Shown here: positions 10,501 through 20,600 of the stretch, piece after piece | How positions within the stretch are numbered: position 1 is the stretch's first letter | Layout: each line of letters opens with the position of its first letter | DNA from: Saccharomycopsis crataegensis | Taxonomy: Eukaryota; Ascomycota; Saccharomycetes; Ascoideales; Saccharomycopsidaceae | DNA: 64,000 bases | Reading direction: 5' to 3' | Assembly (NCBI RefSeq): GCF_037102585.1 | Contig: NW_027043830.1 | Location: forward strand, 806,001-870,000 | The notes under the pieces: model-generated | Told to the model about the DNA's origin: nothing | What the model saw: the letters and a program-made list of their open reading frames with translations, nothing else | The model's database searches: none | Position numbers and translations under genes: made by a program

Positions 10501-12290
10501 AGAACAAGGATAGTGCTATTAATCCAGATTATATTATAAGTGATAAGGATGAGATTGACTTGCAACGCGAATTAGATTCCTTCAACCCGATGGCTATTCA
10601 AGCCATGATCCAAGCAAAATTAGCCGGTGATAATGGCTTAGGCCTTCCTGCGCCAGTGAAATCAAAACATGATCAAAGAAGATTTTCAAATTCATCTTTG
10701 ACCACCATTTCTTCAAAAGAAAAGTTTTATGCCAGAAGAAATGTTATTGATAGTGCCAGAATGAGTGCTAGTGAAGTTTCTGCTAAATCTGTTGAATCAT
10801 TAACGAAAGTTGGTAACATGGATAATAAAAATATTGAGGAAAAAATTAAGTTTCCTACTACTGAATCTAAGAAGCCTAATGTTGGTGAACTATCACCACC
10901 ACCACAGAGGATTTCTAAAGTTCATTCCATATCCAATGATTCTTCTTTACCACTGCCCCTGCCTGCTTTGTATTCTCTGGAAGCTTTGATTAACTATCAA
11001 CCGATTTCTGCTACTAATATCGTTTCAGATAAATTCCTTTCCCCAAGCCCTGCTGTTAACCTGCTGCCGAGAAATAGTGAAGCCGCTACACAATCTCCTC
11101 AAAAAGACATGCCTGTCAGATTAATTGATACCGCCAAACCAATAGAAAGAGTTGTTGTGCCTATCATTGCTAATGAAAACCATGATAAAAGTACAAACGT
11201 GGAGAGAAATCCGTCTTCAGCCAGCCATCAATCTGTTCCTGTTTCTTTATGCAGCAGCAAATACACAGGATCTACGGTGGCTGAATCAACAAGTAGTGGA
11301 CGTGGAGGATCCGAAAGAAGCAATTCATCATCTGGGAACTCTTCAAGTGTTCAAGATAATAACAGGCAATCATACGAAGCTTGGGGACAATATATGAAGA
11401 AGATTGTGAATCAAAGGATTAATTACAGATTACAAAATTCCTTACTAGACAACCCTATTGCGGAACAAAGGAATGATTCTGTTAGTGGCTCAAAATGGAA
11501 TACCAATTTCCCTTCCGATGAAATTATGGATGCTTCCTCCGCTTCCCTCATGAACCCTAGTGTTTTCAAAACTAGAACCATGTCCGTTGACAGCACAAGC
11601 AGTTTCATAACAGCGAATAGCGAACTTGATAGTTTAATTGAGGAAACTATTAGAAGGTCCAGTGATCATGTCAATATGACTTCAAGTGTCGCCAGGATTA
11701 ATCTACAAAAATTGCCAATCAATTATACTTCCGGAAGTGAGTCTCCAAGTAATATCACTGAGTCAACTTCAACAATATCACCGGATTTTAGAAGAACCAT
11801 CACAAATAATCAAAGAAATGCTCATGCTTCCTCTATTTCTGAAGTTGGTAGCAATAAATCGGGAAATCGCAGTCCAGCTCACGGAAGCTTAAGACATCAT
11901 TATCAGTCAAATTTGGATGCTCAGAATAATCTCAACGCTATTAGTGAAAGTATAAACTATAACCCCCAATTTATCAACGCAAACAGAACCCACGGGAGTA
12001 GCAGCGAAAGCGATAGACCACATAGCTCTAAAAGCAAAAGATCGAATGATTCAGTCTCCTTGAGATCATATATTGGTGGTAATGAAATTAAGTTGAGCGT
12101 TTCTAGGAATGTTCCTGCCTCTCCTTCCAGAGTTGCCTTGGTAAATCAGAATTACACACTTGGTGATCTATCTCATAGCTCAATTAACTTGACTTTAAGA
12201 AGGGCGTCCTCCCCTAAAGGTTCCATGGGATCTAGAAATGGATCAATTAGATCAAAAAGCTCGTCCGGCTCATTTCTCTTAAGAGCTTAG
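7509..12290 (+). CDS. Large disordered Ser/Asn-rich protein, possibly Aim44/Gps1-like
   Basis: A 1593-residue protein, mostly low-complexity and rich in Ser, Asn and Thr, with no enzyme domain that I recognise. The true start is the ATG at 7509; the frame opens one codon earlier at a GTG. A basic, better-ordered block at about residues 130-300 (many KRxxKK clusters and a motif GLPIPVPPLS) could bind membrane or nucleic acid. Many RxxS sites suggest phosphorylation. Near residue 1300 there is a helix, YMKKIVNQRINYRLQ, followed by a short acidic segment and a final SSINLTLRR-type motif. This order faintly recalls S. cerevisiae Aim44/Gps1, a bud-neck protein that limits Cdc42 activity after cytokinesis. 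That link is from memory of weak similarity and should be treated as a guess. The gene shares a divergent promoter with RSC8. Confidence 0.7.
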   Translation: MSNIDNNSGPPSQGKTTTTPVTNSTSSPNQIPNTIRRNLVPSSANRFSVMSNTSASVRQKSFDSPLFLPGTSTGQFSKDPAQNHHQLAPMILQSADGAQVIGIADQASATGNTSSPSSLYTAFETNSMMRRNSTVKRNPKNPYRKLNSYSIARQNSTLRPRQGHSSTVREISQSNDSTHRSNTLFQKQKKHKYMFFKRNSKRYTKKAAYSSKDELYRKMSYVMRAPSIKYDIVPSNILSFGYNISQDSLYHYYGLPIPVPPLSKDYKVKTKRLQRLATTRQKAKFVFPKFNRKSKKKNSELSREQRKKLIKQQIRKMSNENIVLPKKFQNFIELQNDNVESMGSDPQHQQSNRSQEHVEEIINDNSSAYSVQLITNSKVLSSPSLNHAKPKKMRPVKGMGNRKLFLQLLRLNPELKSQVKCTDWNDKQNLILRTPSLEFETWNNNGLSYGFNKRGSNRVSTHNSMAIKNIIDAGAIMKQDSNDLNNDITSEALIIKPGEEGNNSNAGSSTQKDSPKASVIAGGEKSSTRLPQATLKAPGIIKQNIIAYSKGANKYDSPITYEFPRGNKTKQFNRNPNIRMGMLLREEIESTGSPNFLSTDLVRRSIISTSSNEDEAYYTPPITQESVPRASGDNLDKFAFEGYSCSSNNLTPPVSSTEKVMSTQIPNSYGSDSSAADVHNAKIREQRKAQTSISTMSNTLDNAAVTAALASKRLSTSSELIYRGSLEGASAHREGKKKIDFETSGKENPTGTSSTNPSTANDYRFAEVQYSRKYSPEVDVLPIGFADDFEKSNKRKSKTVSIDDKLNDELANTSISDRQGLLDRANTQKRRQKRMILSGLFSGGKIGLKGGSKRSSLISTKSKRSSVSSVKLPRDKFGVNASGTELVPFASAGLGITSQSSGSSFKKCVVVENSESTANKDTLSESEPTANREVSPGVTNNLISTLAKKSSSQINTNATLSVESQKTDGDSAAHKDFQLRITNISADEYKRYSDIYEQNKDSAINPDYIISDKDEIDLQRELDSFNPMAIQAMIQAKLAGDNGLGLPAPVKSKHDQRRFSNSSLTTISSKEKFYARRNVIDSARMSASEVSAKSVESLTKVGNMDNKNIEEKIKFPTTESKKPNVGELSPPPQRISKVHSISNDSSLPLPLPALYSLEALINYQPISATNIVSDKFLSPSPAVNLLPRNSEAATQSPQKDMPVRLIDTAKPIERVVVPIIANENHDKSTNVERNPSSASHQSVPVSLCSSKYTGSTVAESTSSGRGGSERSNSSSGNSSSVQDNNRQSYEAWGQYMKKIVNQRINYRLQNSLLDNPIAEQRNDSVSGSKWNTNFPSDEIMDASSASLMNPSVFKTRTMSVDSTSSFITANSELDSLIEETIRRSSDHVNMTSSVARINLQKLPINYTSGSESPSNITESTSTISPDFRRTITNNQRNAHASSISEVGSNKSGNRSPAHGSLRHHYQSNLDAQNNLNAISESINYNPQFINANRTHGSSSESDRPHSSKSKRSNDSVSLRSYIGGNEIKLSVSRNVPASPSRVALVNQNYTLGDLSHSSINLTLRRASSPKGSMGSRNGSIRSKSSSGSFLLRA

Positions 12291-12722
12291 GTTGATTTTT
12301 ATTTTAAAAATTTTCAATTCAATTTTGTATTATTATTTTTTTTTTGTATTATTATTACTACTACCATTACTACTATTGTTATTTAGTGATGCTTAGAGGA
12401 TAGTGTGAACTGCATTGTATCATGTTTTGCCTCACCATTCATCCACACTTTTATTGCTCATAGTATTCAAAGTTCAATTCGTGTTTGTTATTATTAAATT
12501 TTCGTTTTTAATTTTTGCCCCAATTTATAATTCATTAATGCTACATTTAGATAATATTTAAAGATAACAATAAACATTTGCAATTTTTTCGAAACCTTCA
12601 ACAACAGACCCGCATCAGTGGGTCTTTGCTGCATGCAGAAAAAAGCAAAAACAAAAAAAAACATAGCAATCAAAGATTTATATAACATTATTGAGACAAT
12701 CAAGACAAATAACAACTGAAAC
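12291..12722 (+). promoter_or_regulatory. Intergenic/promoter with a short perfect inverted repeat
   Basis: The gap separates two co-oriented genes. A T-rich 3' flank is followed by A-rich leader DNA. At 12606-12625 AGACCC and GGGTCT form a 6-bp inverted repeat around an 8-base loop, about 100 bases upstream of the next start codon. Confidence 0.4.
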
Positions 12723-14429
12723 ATGAATGAATCATATGGCGCAATCGAGGATGCTGCCGGATCTCATGGAAGAGTTTTAGGTCTGACATCTAATCCTCAG
12801 CAAAGTAAAACATCATCGCCTCCCCAGATTGAAGTAGAAGCAGATGACTCAAGTTCAGTAAATAGTGAAATGATTGAAAACCTTACGCGAAATCAGGAAA
12901 ACCAGCCTTTACTTTCACCTGATGATCCTAGAGTGACACCTCTTAATGTAACTAAAGTTAAGATATTGAGGGGTTGCCTTCATTTGCTATTGGTATTCAA
13001 CGTGATTTGGCTAGTGCTTTCGCTAATTTCTTATTTTGTTTCCATTCCAGGATTTGACAGCCGTGGAAAGTCATTTTTCGAGTTCAGCTTCATCTTGATC
13101 AGTTTATATGCGAATTTCTTGTCTTATGTGTTCTTTTTGACCCCATCAGATTTGAAAATTGATTACCTATTTAATATTGCTGGTTTAATATTGATATCCT
13201 TGGATTTGTTTATGATTTTAGTTGTCCCATATCAAAGAAGTCAGCATGGGAAATCAGAGTACATCGCCTCATTTTTCTCATTGTTTTCTATTGGACTCAA
13301 CCTTGTTTCAAACCAGCACGTTTTGATAGCAAAGAGAGGCGAAGAGGTTAGATTAACGGGAAGAATAGAAACTAGAAAAACGCTTAAGGAACACCTCCTG
13401 ATAGGGTTAGAGTTTTTTTTAAAGGTATTGTTGATTCTTTACATTGCGAGTATCAGCTTGAATATATATTTAAAATGTATAGATTCCGCAGTTTCTAAAC
13501 CTTGGGGGACTTTGGTGTTCGCAGATGATGAGACATATAGGATCCATCTATATTGCCAAGGTGACGTCTATGGTGACAAAGAAGATAGCAATGATCAACC
13601 TATTGTTCTTTTGGAGTCTGGTCATGACTCAAGTGAGGAATTTGTCTCTTGGTTACAGGAGCTTTACCAGCTAAACAAGGTCCACAGATATTGTATCTAT
13701 GATCGTCCTGGCTACGGATTTTCAGACTCATCGCCATCACCGTACTCTTTAGGGATAAATTCAGACTTGTTGTCTTCTGTTTTGATGAAGCAAAATATTA
13801 CAGGCCCATTTTTAGTGGTTGGTCAAGGAATTGGTGGGTTGTATGCTAGAGTATTTGCCACAAGACACATCCATGAAGTTCATTCTTTGTTATTAGTTGA
13901 TGGTTGGTCTGAAGAATTGCTTCTTCCAAATCCCCTCAAACACTCAAAGAGCAAAGATGCTATTTTGCCAAGAGAAATACCAAAATTAAACAGAAGATAT
14001 GGATTAAAGCTTTGGTTGAAGGGTGTGTTTTCTTCGGCAAATATGATGAACTTCTACAATTTAATTTTTCATCAATTTAGATCAAGCGAAAGGATTTTTG
14101 GAAGAGATATGCATCTCCAGGGAAAATACTTAAGAGCCAGGCTACAAGAACAAATTTCTGCGAGTATTCTTTCATACAATGACATCTTGATATCAAAGGA
14201 TGCTTTGGATGATGCTGATAAACAGGTTTCTGTGATAAGTTCTAAGTTCTTGATTAAGCAGTCATTGACCTGGGGCAATTGGCAGAGGGAATTGACGAAA
14301 TTGTCGCACAATTCCCATAATGAATGGGTCTTGACGGACTCCGGATATGAGGTGTGGAAATATGTCGAAGGTAGAAAAAGACTTCAGAAGCTCTTGTTAA
14401 GAATGCTAGGAGAAAATGATGATCTTTGA
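12723..14429 (+). CDS. Membrane-anchored alpha/beta-hydrolase-fold protein, nucleophile missing
   Basis: A 568-residue protein. About five hydrophobic segments between residues 80 and 250 anchor it in a membrane; the C-terminal half is an alpha/beta-hydrolase fold. Recognisable parts are the oxyanion-side strand VLLESGHDSS, the RPGYGFSDSS turn (residue 335 region) and the nucleophile elbow, which reads GQGIG with Gly at residue 369 where this family has Ser (usually GHSIGGLYAR). Asp393 (LLLVDG) sits near the expected acid region, and His529 or His532 are possible catalytic histidines. Without the Ser it is unlikely to be a classical esterase or lipase; it may be a pseudo-enzyme or scaffold. 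Related fungal proteins with N-terminal membrane segments are annotated only as putative hydrolases of membranes or mitochondria. Substrate unknown. Confidence 0.75.
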   Translation: MNESYGAIEDAAGSHGRVLGLTSNPQQSKTSSPPQIEVEADDSSSVNSEMIENLTRNQENQPLLSPDDPRVTPLNVTKVKILRGCLHLLLVFNVIWLVLSLISYFVSIPGFDSRGKSFFEFSFILISLYANFLSYVFFLTPSDLKIDYLFNIAGLILISLDLFMILVVPYQRSQHGKSEYIASFFSLFSIGLNLVSNQHVLIAKRGEEVRLTGRIETRKTLKEHLLIGLEFFLKVLLILYIASISLNIYLKCIDSAVSKPWGTLVFADDETYRIHLYCQGDVYGDKEDSNDQPIVLLESGHDSSEEFVSWLQELYQLNKVHRYCIYDRPGYGFSDSSPSPYSLGINSDLLSSVLMKQNITGPFLVVGQGIGGLYARVFATRHIHEVHSLLLVDGWSEELLLPNPLKHSKSKDAILPREIPKLNRRYGLKLWLKGVFSSANMMNFYNLIFHQFRSSERIFGRDMHLQGKYLRARLQEQISASILSYNDILISKDALDDADKQVSVISSKFLIKQSLTWGNWQRELTKLSHNSHNEWVLTDSGYEVWKYVEGRKRLQKLLLRMLGENDDL

Positions 14430-14749
14430 GTAATTGGTGGCTATATAATGTATAACTGCAGAAAATATATGATGTACCCATGCATGTGCATGCAAATCTC
14501 ATATGGGGTTGAAATTTACTGGAAAAATCCTTTGAGGAATCAAAAAACTGTATGATGGAATAAAAACAAAAAAAACCAGAAGAAAAAAAAGAAAAACAAA
14601 AACAACAACATTTGGCCGTAATCAACTGCAATCGAGCTATTAAAATAGAGTAACTCTGTTTAAAGGTAATATTTCAAAAGAAACATAGTCTCTGCCTGAA
14701 ACGGTGACGCTGAGAGTTTTGGTATTGAATAAAAAATAAAACCAGAAAA
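14430..14749 (+). promoter_or_regulatory. Intergenic region upstream of SET2
   Basis: A 320-base A-rich gap between co-oriented genes, likely holding the 3' end of the hydrolase-like gene and the SET2 promoter. Alternating GCATGTGCATGC-like sequence near 14483 is the only notable motif. Confidence 0.4.
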
Positions 14750-17278
14750 ATGACTACGACACAAAAAGATGTACCTACAAGCCCACAGTTGTATTTTGAC
14801 GAGGAGGACAGGACAGATGAGGCTTTGTCAACATTTGGCCAACTAAAGTCCTGTACCTACTTAAATAAACTGATCGGCTCAAGTGGTCAAGAAGAAGCCA
14901 TCACTTGTGATTGTTCCAAGAAATTTATTGACGGTCAAAATGTTGCCTGTGGAGAGAACTCCGACTGTATAAATCGTTTAACTTCAGTGGAGTGTATAGA
15001 CACTCATTGTTATACTTGTGGCCCCGAGTGCCGTAATCAAAGATTCCAGAATAGAGAGTATTCTAAGATTTCGGTCTTCCAAACAGAAAAAAAAGGTTAT
15101 GGTGTGCGTGCGGAGGCAGATTTGGCACAAGGCCAATTTGTTTATGAATACATTGGCGAAGTCATAGATGAGAAGAATTTTAAGAAAAGAATGATGGATT
15201 ATGACAGAGAGGGCATCAAACACTTTTATTTCATGATGTTACAGAAGAATGAGTTCATTGATGCCACCAAAAAAGGATGCTTGGCAAGGTTCTGTAATCA
15301 TTCTTGTAGCCCAAATGCCTACGTCGATAAGTGGGTGGTGGGCAACAAGTTGAGAATGGGGATCTTTGCCAAAAGAGATATTATTGAGGGTGAAGAAATT
15401 TGTTTTGATTATAATGTTGATAGATATGGTGCCGTTGCTCAACCATGCTATTGCGGAGAATCAAATTGTATTGGCTTTTTAGGTGGTAAAACTCAGACAG
15501 ATTCAGCTAGCTTATTGCCACAAGCTTTAGCTGATGCTTTGGGTATAACAGGATCACAAGAAAAGGAATGGGTCAAATCTAAAAGAAAGAATAATAAGAA
15601 GTTTAAGGTCAATAATAATGAATCCAACATCAATGAGGAATTTATTTCCATGGTTCCTATCAAGCCTTTAGTATCGGTTGATGTTCCAAAGTTAATGGGT
15701 GCTTTAATGTTACCAAATCAGGAGCATTTAATTGTCGATAAACTTATTGATAGAATTTATATCTCTGAAAATCTGGCTGATAATGAAGAAATCAATAAAT
15801 TGCTCATCAGGATGCATGGCTACAAGACTTTCTCCACTTTGATGAAAGAAATGTGGAGACGGAAGAGTTCTCAATTCAACACATTATACAAAATGGTTGA
15901 GATTTTATTGAGATGGCCTGCTATGAGTAAAAACAAGATCACGAGCTCACAAATCGAGGACGTTATAAAAAGCATTTCGGAAGAGGCTGAACAATATTCA
16001 GAAGGTAATCTTACAGATGATATTGGCAACATAAAGCCGTACAAGTTTTATGAGCTTCATGAAAAAACTCTGGAATTGCTTAGTGTTTGGAATAAATTGC
16101 AAATGGCTTTTAGAATTCGTAAAGCTGCTGATGGCAATGGATCTATCCCAACTTACAACTTCAGTAGAAGAAAGGGCGAAGATGCTGATTATGGTGAAGA
16201 GGATAAGACAACTTTAGAACAACAGAACAATAATGACTATTATAATAATGGAAATGGTGACTATTATAACAAGGCCCAGACAAACTATGATGAATATGGC
16301 AATTATAATGATGGTTACAATTATAGTAGCAATGGGTATAACGATGATGGGTACGGCAATAATGGGTATAATAAGGGCGGCTATAGAAAATATAACAATA
16401 GTTATACAGGAAACAACAAACGAGGAAAAGACAATAATGGTTATAATAATTATAAGGATAACGTTGTCTACAATTTACCAAATACCCAAAACTTTGCACC
16501 TCGTAAAAAGGGATATACAAATGACAATTATGGTGCCAATTCTCATTATGATGATGAACAAGACAAACGGTTTAGAGAATATAAGGAACAAATTGAGAAT
16601 GAAAATAAAAAATTAGAAGAGATAAGACTCCAGCAAATCGCCCAACAACAAGAGACAGTTTCAAGGATCATTGAAGATGCTCGGAAGGCGGACATGGAAA
16701 GAAAGAAGCAGGAAGAAGCAGCTCTTGAAAAAGAGAAAAAAGGGAAAGATCCAAGGGCCAACAAGAAACCTATACCTAAGAAAATGGATTATGAGGTGGC
16801 CTTGAAAGTATGGACGAAATTGTTCGCTGGTTATGTTCCAAATATGATTAAAAAATATGAAGCAGAAATTGGAAGAGATAAACTTAAAGCCTGTGCCAAG
16901 GATATTGTTCAAATATTATCAGATAAGGAAATTAAGAGAAATGGCCTTACATTCAGACCTCCGAAGGAACTAAAGGAAGACAAAATTAAAAAGGTAAAAG
17001 TTTACACAAAAGATTACATGAAAAAATGGATGAGCAAATATAATATTAGATCCCATAAAAAGTCAAGTAACAAAAGCGAGCGCTCAAAAACTGAGACTAA
17101 AAAATCTAATTCCGTTACCGATATATCTGGAGACACCCCTGATAAGGAAAGTGCTGCCAATTTATTGAATAACCTACAAATTTTGATTGCAAATGGAAAG
17201 CGTGAAAATGAGGGAGAAGAAGGTGAAAATGAAGACACCAAGAAACAAAAGATTGAGGTTCCTGATGAAGGAGAATGA
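14750..17278 (+). CDS. SET2: Histone H3-K36 methyltransferase Set2
   Basis: An 842-residue protein with the full Set2 order: Cys-rich AWS domain at about residues 45-98, SET domain at about 100-220 (GYGVRAEADL; NHSCSPNAYV; EEICFDYNVDRYG), and post-SET at about 228-246 (CYCGESNCIG). A C-terminal SRI-type helical domain follows at about 680-775 (ALKVWTKLFAGYVP), preceded by a long coiled coil. Set2 methylates H3 lysine 36 co-transcriptionally; the SRI domain docks on the phosphorylated RNA polymerase II tail, and the mark recruits Rpd3S and Isw1b to suppress cryptic transcription. The protein is about 110 residues longer than S. cerevisiae Set2 (733 aa). A Tyr/Asn/Gly-rich tract at about residues 487-577 lies where S. 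cerevisiae has its WW domain, and I see no WW motif there. Confidence 0.96.
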   Translation: MTTTQKDVPTSPQLYFDEEDRTDEALSTFGQLKSCTYLNKLIGSSGQEEAITCDCSKKFIDGQNVACGENSDCINRLTSVECIDTHCYTCGPECRNQRFQNREYSKISVFQTEKKGYGVRAEADLAQGQFVYEYIGEVIDEKNFKKRMMDYDREGIKHFYFMMLQKNEFIDATKKGCLARFCNHSCSPNAYVDKWVVGNKLRMGIFAKRDIIEGEEICFDYNVDRYGAVAQPCYCGESNCIGFLGGKTQTDSASLLPQALADALGITGSQEKEWVKSKRKNNKKFKVNNNESNINEEFISMVPIKPLVSVDVPKLMGALMLPNQEHLIVDKLIDRIYISENLADNEEINKLLIRMHGYKTFSTLMKEMWRRKSSQFNTLYKMVEILLRWPAMSKNKITSSQIEDVIKSISEEAEQYSEGNLTDDIGNIKPYKFYELHEKTLELLSVWNKLQMAFRIRKAADGNGSIPTYNFSRRKGEDADYGEEDKTTLEQQNNNDYYNNGNGDYYNKAQTNYDEYGNYNDGYNYSSNGYNDDGYGNNGYNKGGYRKYNNSYTGNNKRGKDNNGYNNYKDNVVYNLPNTQNFAPRKKGYTNDNYGANSHYDDEQDKRFREYKEQIENENKKLEEIRLQQIAQQQETVSRIIEDARKADMERKKQEEAALEKEKKGKDPRANKKPIPKKMDYEVALKVWTKLFAGYVPNMIKKYEAEIGRDKLKACAKDIVQILSDKEIKRNGLTFRPPKELKEDKIKKVKVYTKDYMKKWMSKYNIRSHKKSSNKSERSKTETKKSNSVTDISGDTPDKESAANLLNNLQILIANGKRENEGEEGENEDTKKQKIEVPDEGE

Positions 17279-17631
17279 GGAGATGAAATGAAGGAGAAAA
17301 TGTATATTATTTTTTTTTTATTTTTTTTTTGTTGCTTTTGTATATTTTGTTATGAAGTAGTTCTGTTATTTTTTCCATTTGCGTTGTGATACCTAAGTGT
17401 ATTGATATAGTGATCAAGATTTTACATGAACCAAAGAAAGTGTAAACTTTGCAAAAAATATTTATATTACTGGAAATAAATTGACTAAAAATACATTCTT
17501 TACATTTCAAAAGTCCTACCCTTAGACCTATCAAAAATAAAAGTAAATCCATGGGGTTTCAATAAAAAGAATTTATAAGGAAAAAAAAAATATCGCGATG
17601 ACGAAACAAAAATTTGGTGATCCTGGATTGC
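17279..17631. other. Convergent intergenic region SET2 / MOT1
   Basis: A 353-base gap between two facing 3' ends, with poly-T close to the SET2 stop and poly-A close to the MOT1 stop. Nothing else was seen. Confidence 0.5.
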
Positions 17632-20600
17632 TCATTTCTTTCTAGAGGCCAATCTATCAACAAAGTTCTTGACATTATATTCATCTTCGTACTGGGAGTT
17701 ATCCCACATGTCAGCAAGGGAACCGAGTGCCTTCTTTGCCTTACCCCCCAATCCTAAATCATCAATAGGGCCATCTTCGCCGTCCCCATTCTTTTCAGCT
17801 TCTCCACCATTACTGCCAAGGCCATCATCTTTATCATCGACGTCGAATAGATCTAATAATTGATCAGTATCCATAGAATTTAAATTATTATTTTGCTGAC
17901 TAACAACAGCAGAGGCAACATTAACCTTGAATTGTTGTAATGACATAATTTTTTCTTCAAGTGTATGTCTAGTGATCAATCTATACACATTGACTGCCTT
18001 GGTTTGACCTAATCTGTGTGCTCTATCCATAGCTTGTAAATCATTCATAGGGTTCCAATCATGCTCAACAAAGATAACAGTATCAGCACCAGTCAAGTTT
18101 AAGCCTAAACCACCAACCCTCGTAGTTAAGAGCAATACATCAATTGATGGGTCGGAATTGAACTTTGTGACTAGTTGCTGTCTCATACGCGGTTCGGTAC
18201 TACCATCAAGTCTCATATAAGTAACATTTGGCAAATGTTTTTTCAATAAATCCTCTTCAACCTTATCTAACATTTCCTTCAATTGACAAAAGATCAATGC
18301 ACGATGTTGAGAGATAACACCATCAGAGAGCAATTGTTGTTGTTCCTGCTGCTTTTGTTGCTTCTCAGATAAATGCTTCTTCAAAGAACCAGAAGCAGAA
18401 GAAGAAGAAGCCCCAATACCACATTCAATCAACAAATTCTTCAAATCCAACAATTTAGGCGCATGTCTAATATCATCAATATCAGACTTTGAATCTTTCA
18501 AATACTGTTGAACTTGCATATAGTTTGGGTGATTTGAGCTTAAAACCAACGATGGATGGTTACATAATTTTCTCATGTATTGCAACGCTTGGAAAATATG
18601 CTGTTTACCATTTCCTTCACCTTCATCAGTTTGTATAGCGTTTTTCAAATCTTCCTCCACAACATTTTTCTTTTTTTTAACAAAATCTTTATACAAAGCC
18701 TTCTGGATATCACTTAATTCACAATATCTATCTTGAATAATCTTTGGCGGCAAATCGTTCAAGACTTCAGATTTCAATCTTCTAAGCATAAATGGCAAGA
18801 CTTGTTTATGCAATGCCTCCAATGCCAACGCTCCCTTTTCCTGTTCTTTAGAAGAAGTCTTAGAGTTTCTGCTAGCAGCAATCGGCTTGGAAAACTTTTC
18901 CTGGAAATATTTTTCCGTTCCCAAGAAGCCAGGCATCAAAAAATCAAATAACGACCACAATTCTAAAACATTATTTTGAATAGGAGTACCAGTCAAAATC
19001 AATCTGTGCTCAGCTCTGATTCTCTTAACAGATTTGCTTAATTTGGAATTGGCGTTCTTGATGATATGCCCTTCATCGAGAACAGCATAATTGAAATTTT
19101 TGGTGGCAACGAACTCAACATCATTTCTCATGACATCGTAAGAAGTGACAATGATATCAGCAGAATCAAATTGGGTTCTCAATGGATTTCGAACTGTTGG
19201 AGAGCCACTATAAACCAAAACCGATAAGAATGGGGCATATTGGTTAATTTCTTGTTCCCAATGACCCATAACAGAAGGCGGACACACCACCAAAGAAGGT
19301 AATTTCTTAAATTCATCTAGCCCAGTCTTCGCAAATTGCTCAATTCTATTATGATGATCACTGGAGACAATACAAATCGTTTGTAAAGTTTTACCCAATC
19401 CCATATCATCACATAAAATACCGTGTAAATTGTACTTGTTCAAAAAATGCAACCAGTTGACACCAGACTTTTGGTAACTTCTTAGTGTGGCCTTGATAGC
19501 TACTGGTAATTCATAATCTGGAATCTCCTTCGGATTCATAAGTTCTCGGATGAAGCTTCTTTCCTTTTCTCTGCCTTCTAATAAATCTTTTGGCATATCC
19601 TGCGGATCTTCAATTCCTGCCTCCAAAGGCACCAATTTAATAATGGAAGCAAATGTTGTTGTAGCTAAGACTCTAATATTCGGATCACTATCACTCATTC
19701 TACCGAGCACAGGAACAATAAAGAAAATAACATATGGTAAGATGTCAGCACCCATAATATTGGATAAATGATAGATAGTTTCAATAGCACCTTGCCTATT
19801 TGACAAAAAGCCAGAATTCTTAAGCAATGGCAACACATTAGTGACAACAAATGGGATTGTTTTTATTGGAAAATGTTTGCACAATATAGCTAAACATTTA
19901 GAGGCAGCATACCTGAAGATGGAGTACTTTGATTTCAAGCCGCGTAACAAAACATTGAGATCTAAGTTGGAACCAAATAAAAGTTCTTCATTCAACTTAG
20001 GTGAAATAGTTTCAATGATTCCCATACTGTCAATAATTGATTGGGCAATCTTATCGTCCTCATAGGTCACATTTTCATCAGTAATTAATAGAGATTTCAG
20101 AGAATCGAAAGCCAGTTTCTGCAAGATTGGCAACCTATCAAAGATTTCATTTCCATAGTATTCTATAATCATATATAGAGTAGTTTTAGCTCCCAACACT
20201 TTAGTAATGTGCGAATTTTCATAGCTATTCAATTTGGCCACAGATTTCTGAATCTCCAAAGAAAAGATGACGTTATGGAGGTCTCTATTTGGTTGAAATT
20301 CAGGAAATTGAACACTCAAATATGAGCATAAATTCTTCACCACTTTTTCGTAAATCTTCGACTTTTTAGAGTCCACCAACTTATAGATAAGTGCAGCCAC
20401 AGACTTCGCAGTATTGTACTGATACAACTCAGAGTCTGATTTAATAGAATCCATCAAGCATCTGATAAATGGGTTCAATTTCGGTGGCAAAGAATCAGCA
20501 TTGATGTAGATTTTCAAGGCTGCGCCAGCGAAGCTAGATAGAATGGTGATATTTCTACTAGATTTTAATTCATTAATGTTCTCAATTGCTTGAACAATTA

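Noticed and set aside
16161-16520. Tyr/His/Cys-rich ORF antisense to SET2
   Set aside because: It is a shadow of the Tyr/Asn-rich repeat region of SET2.
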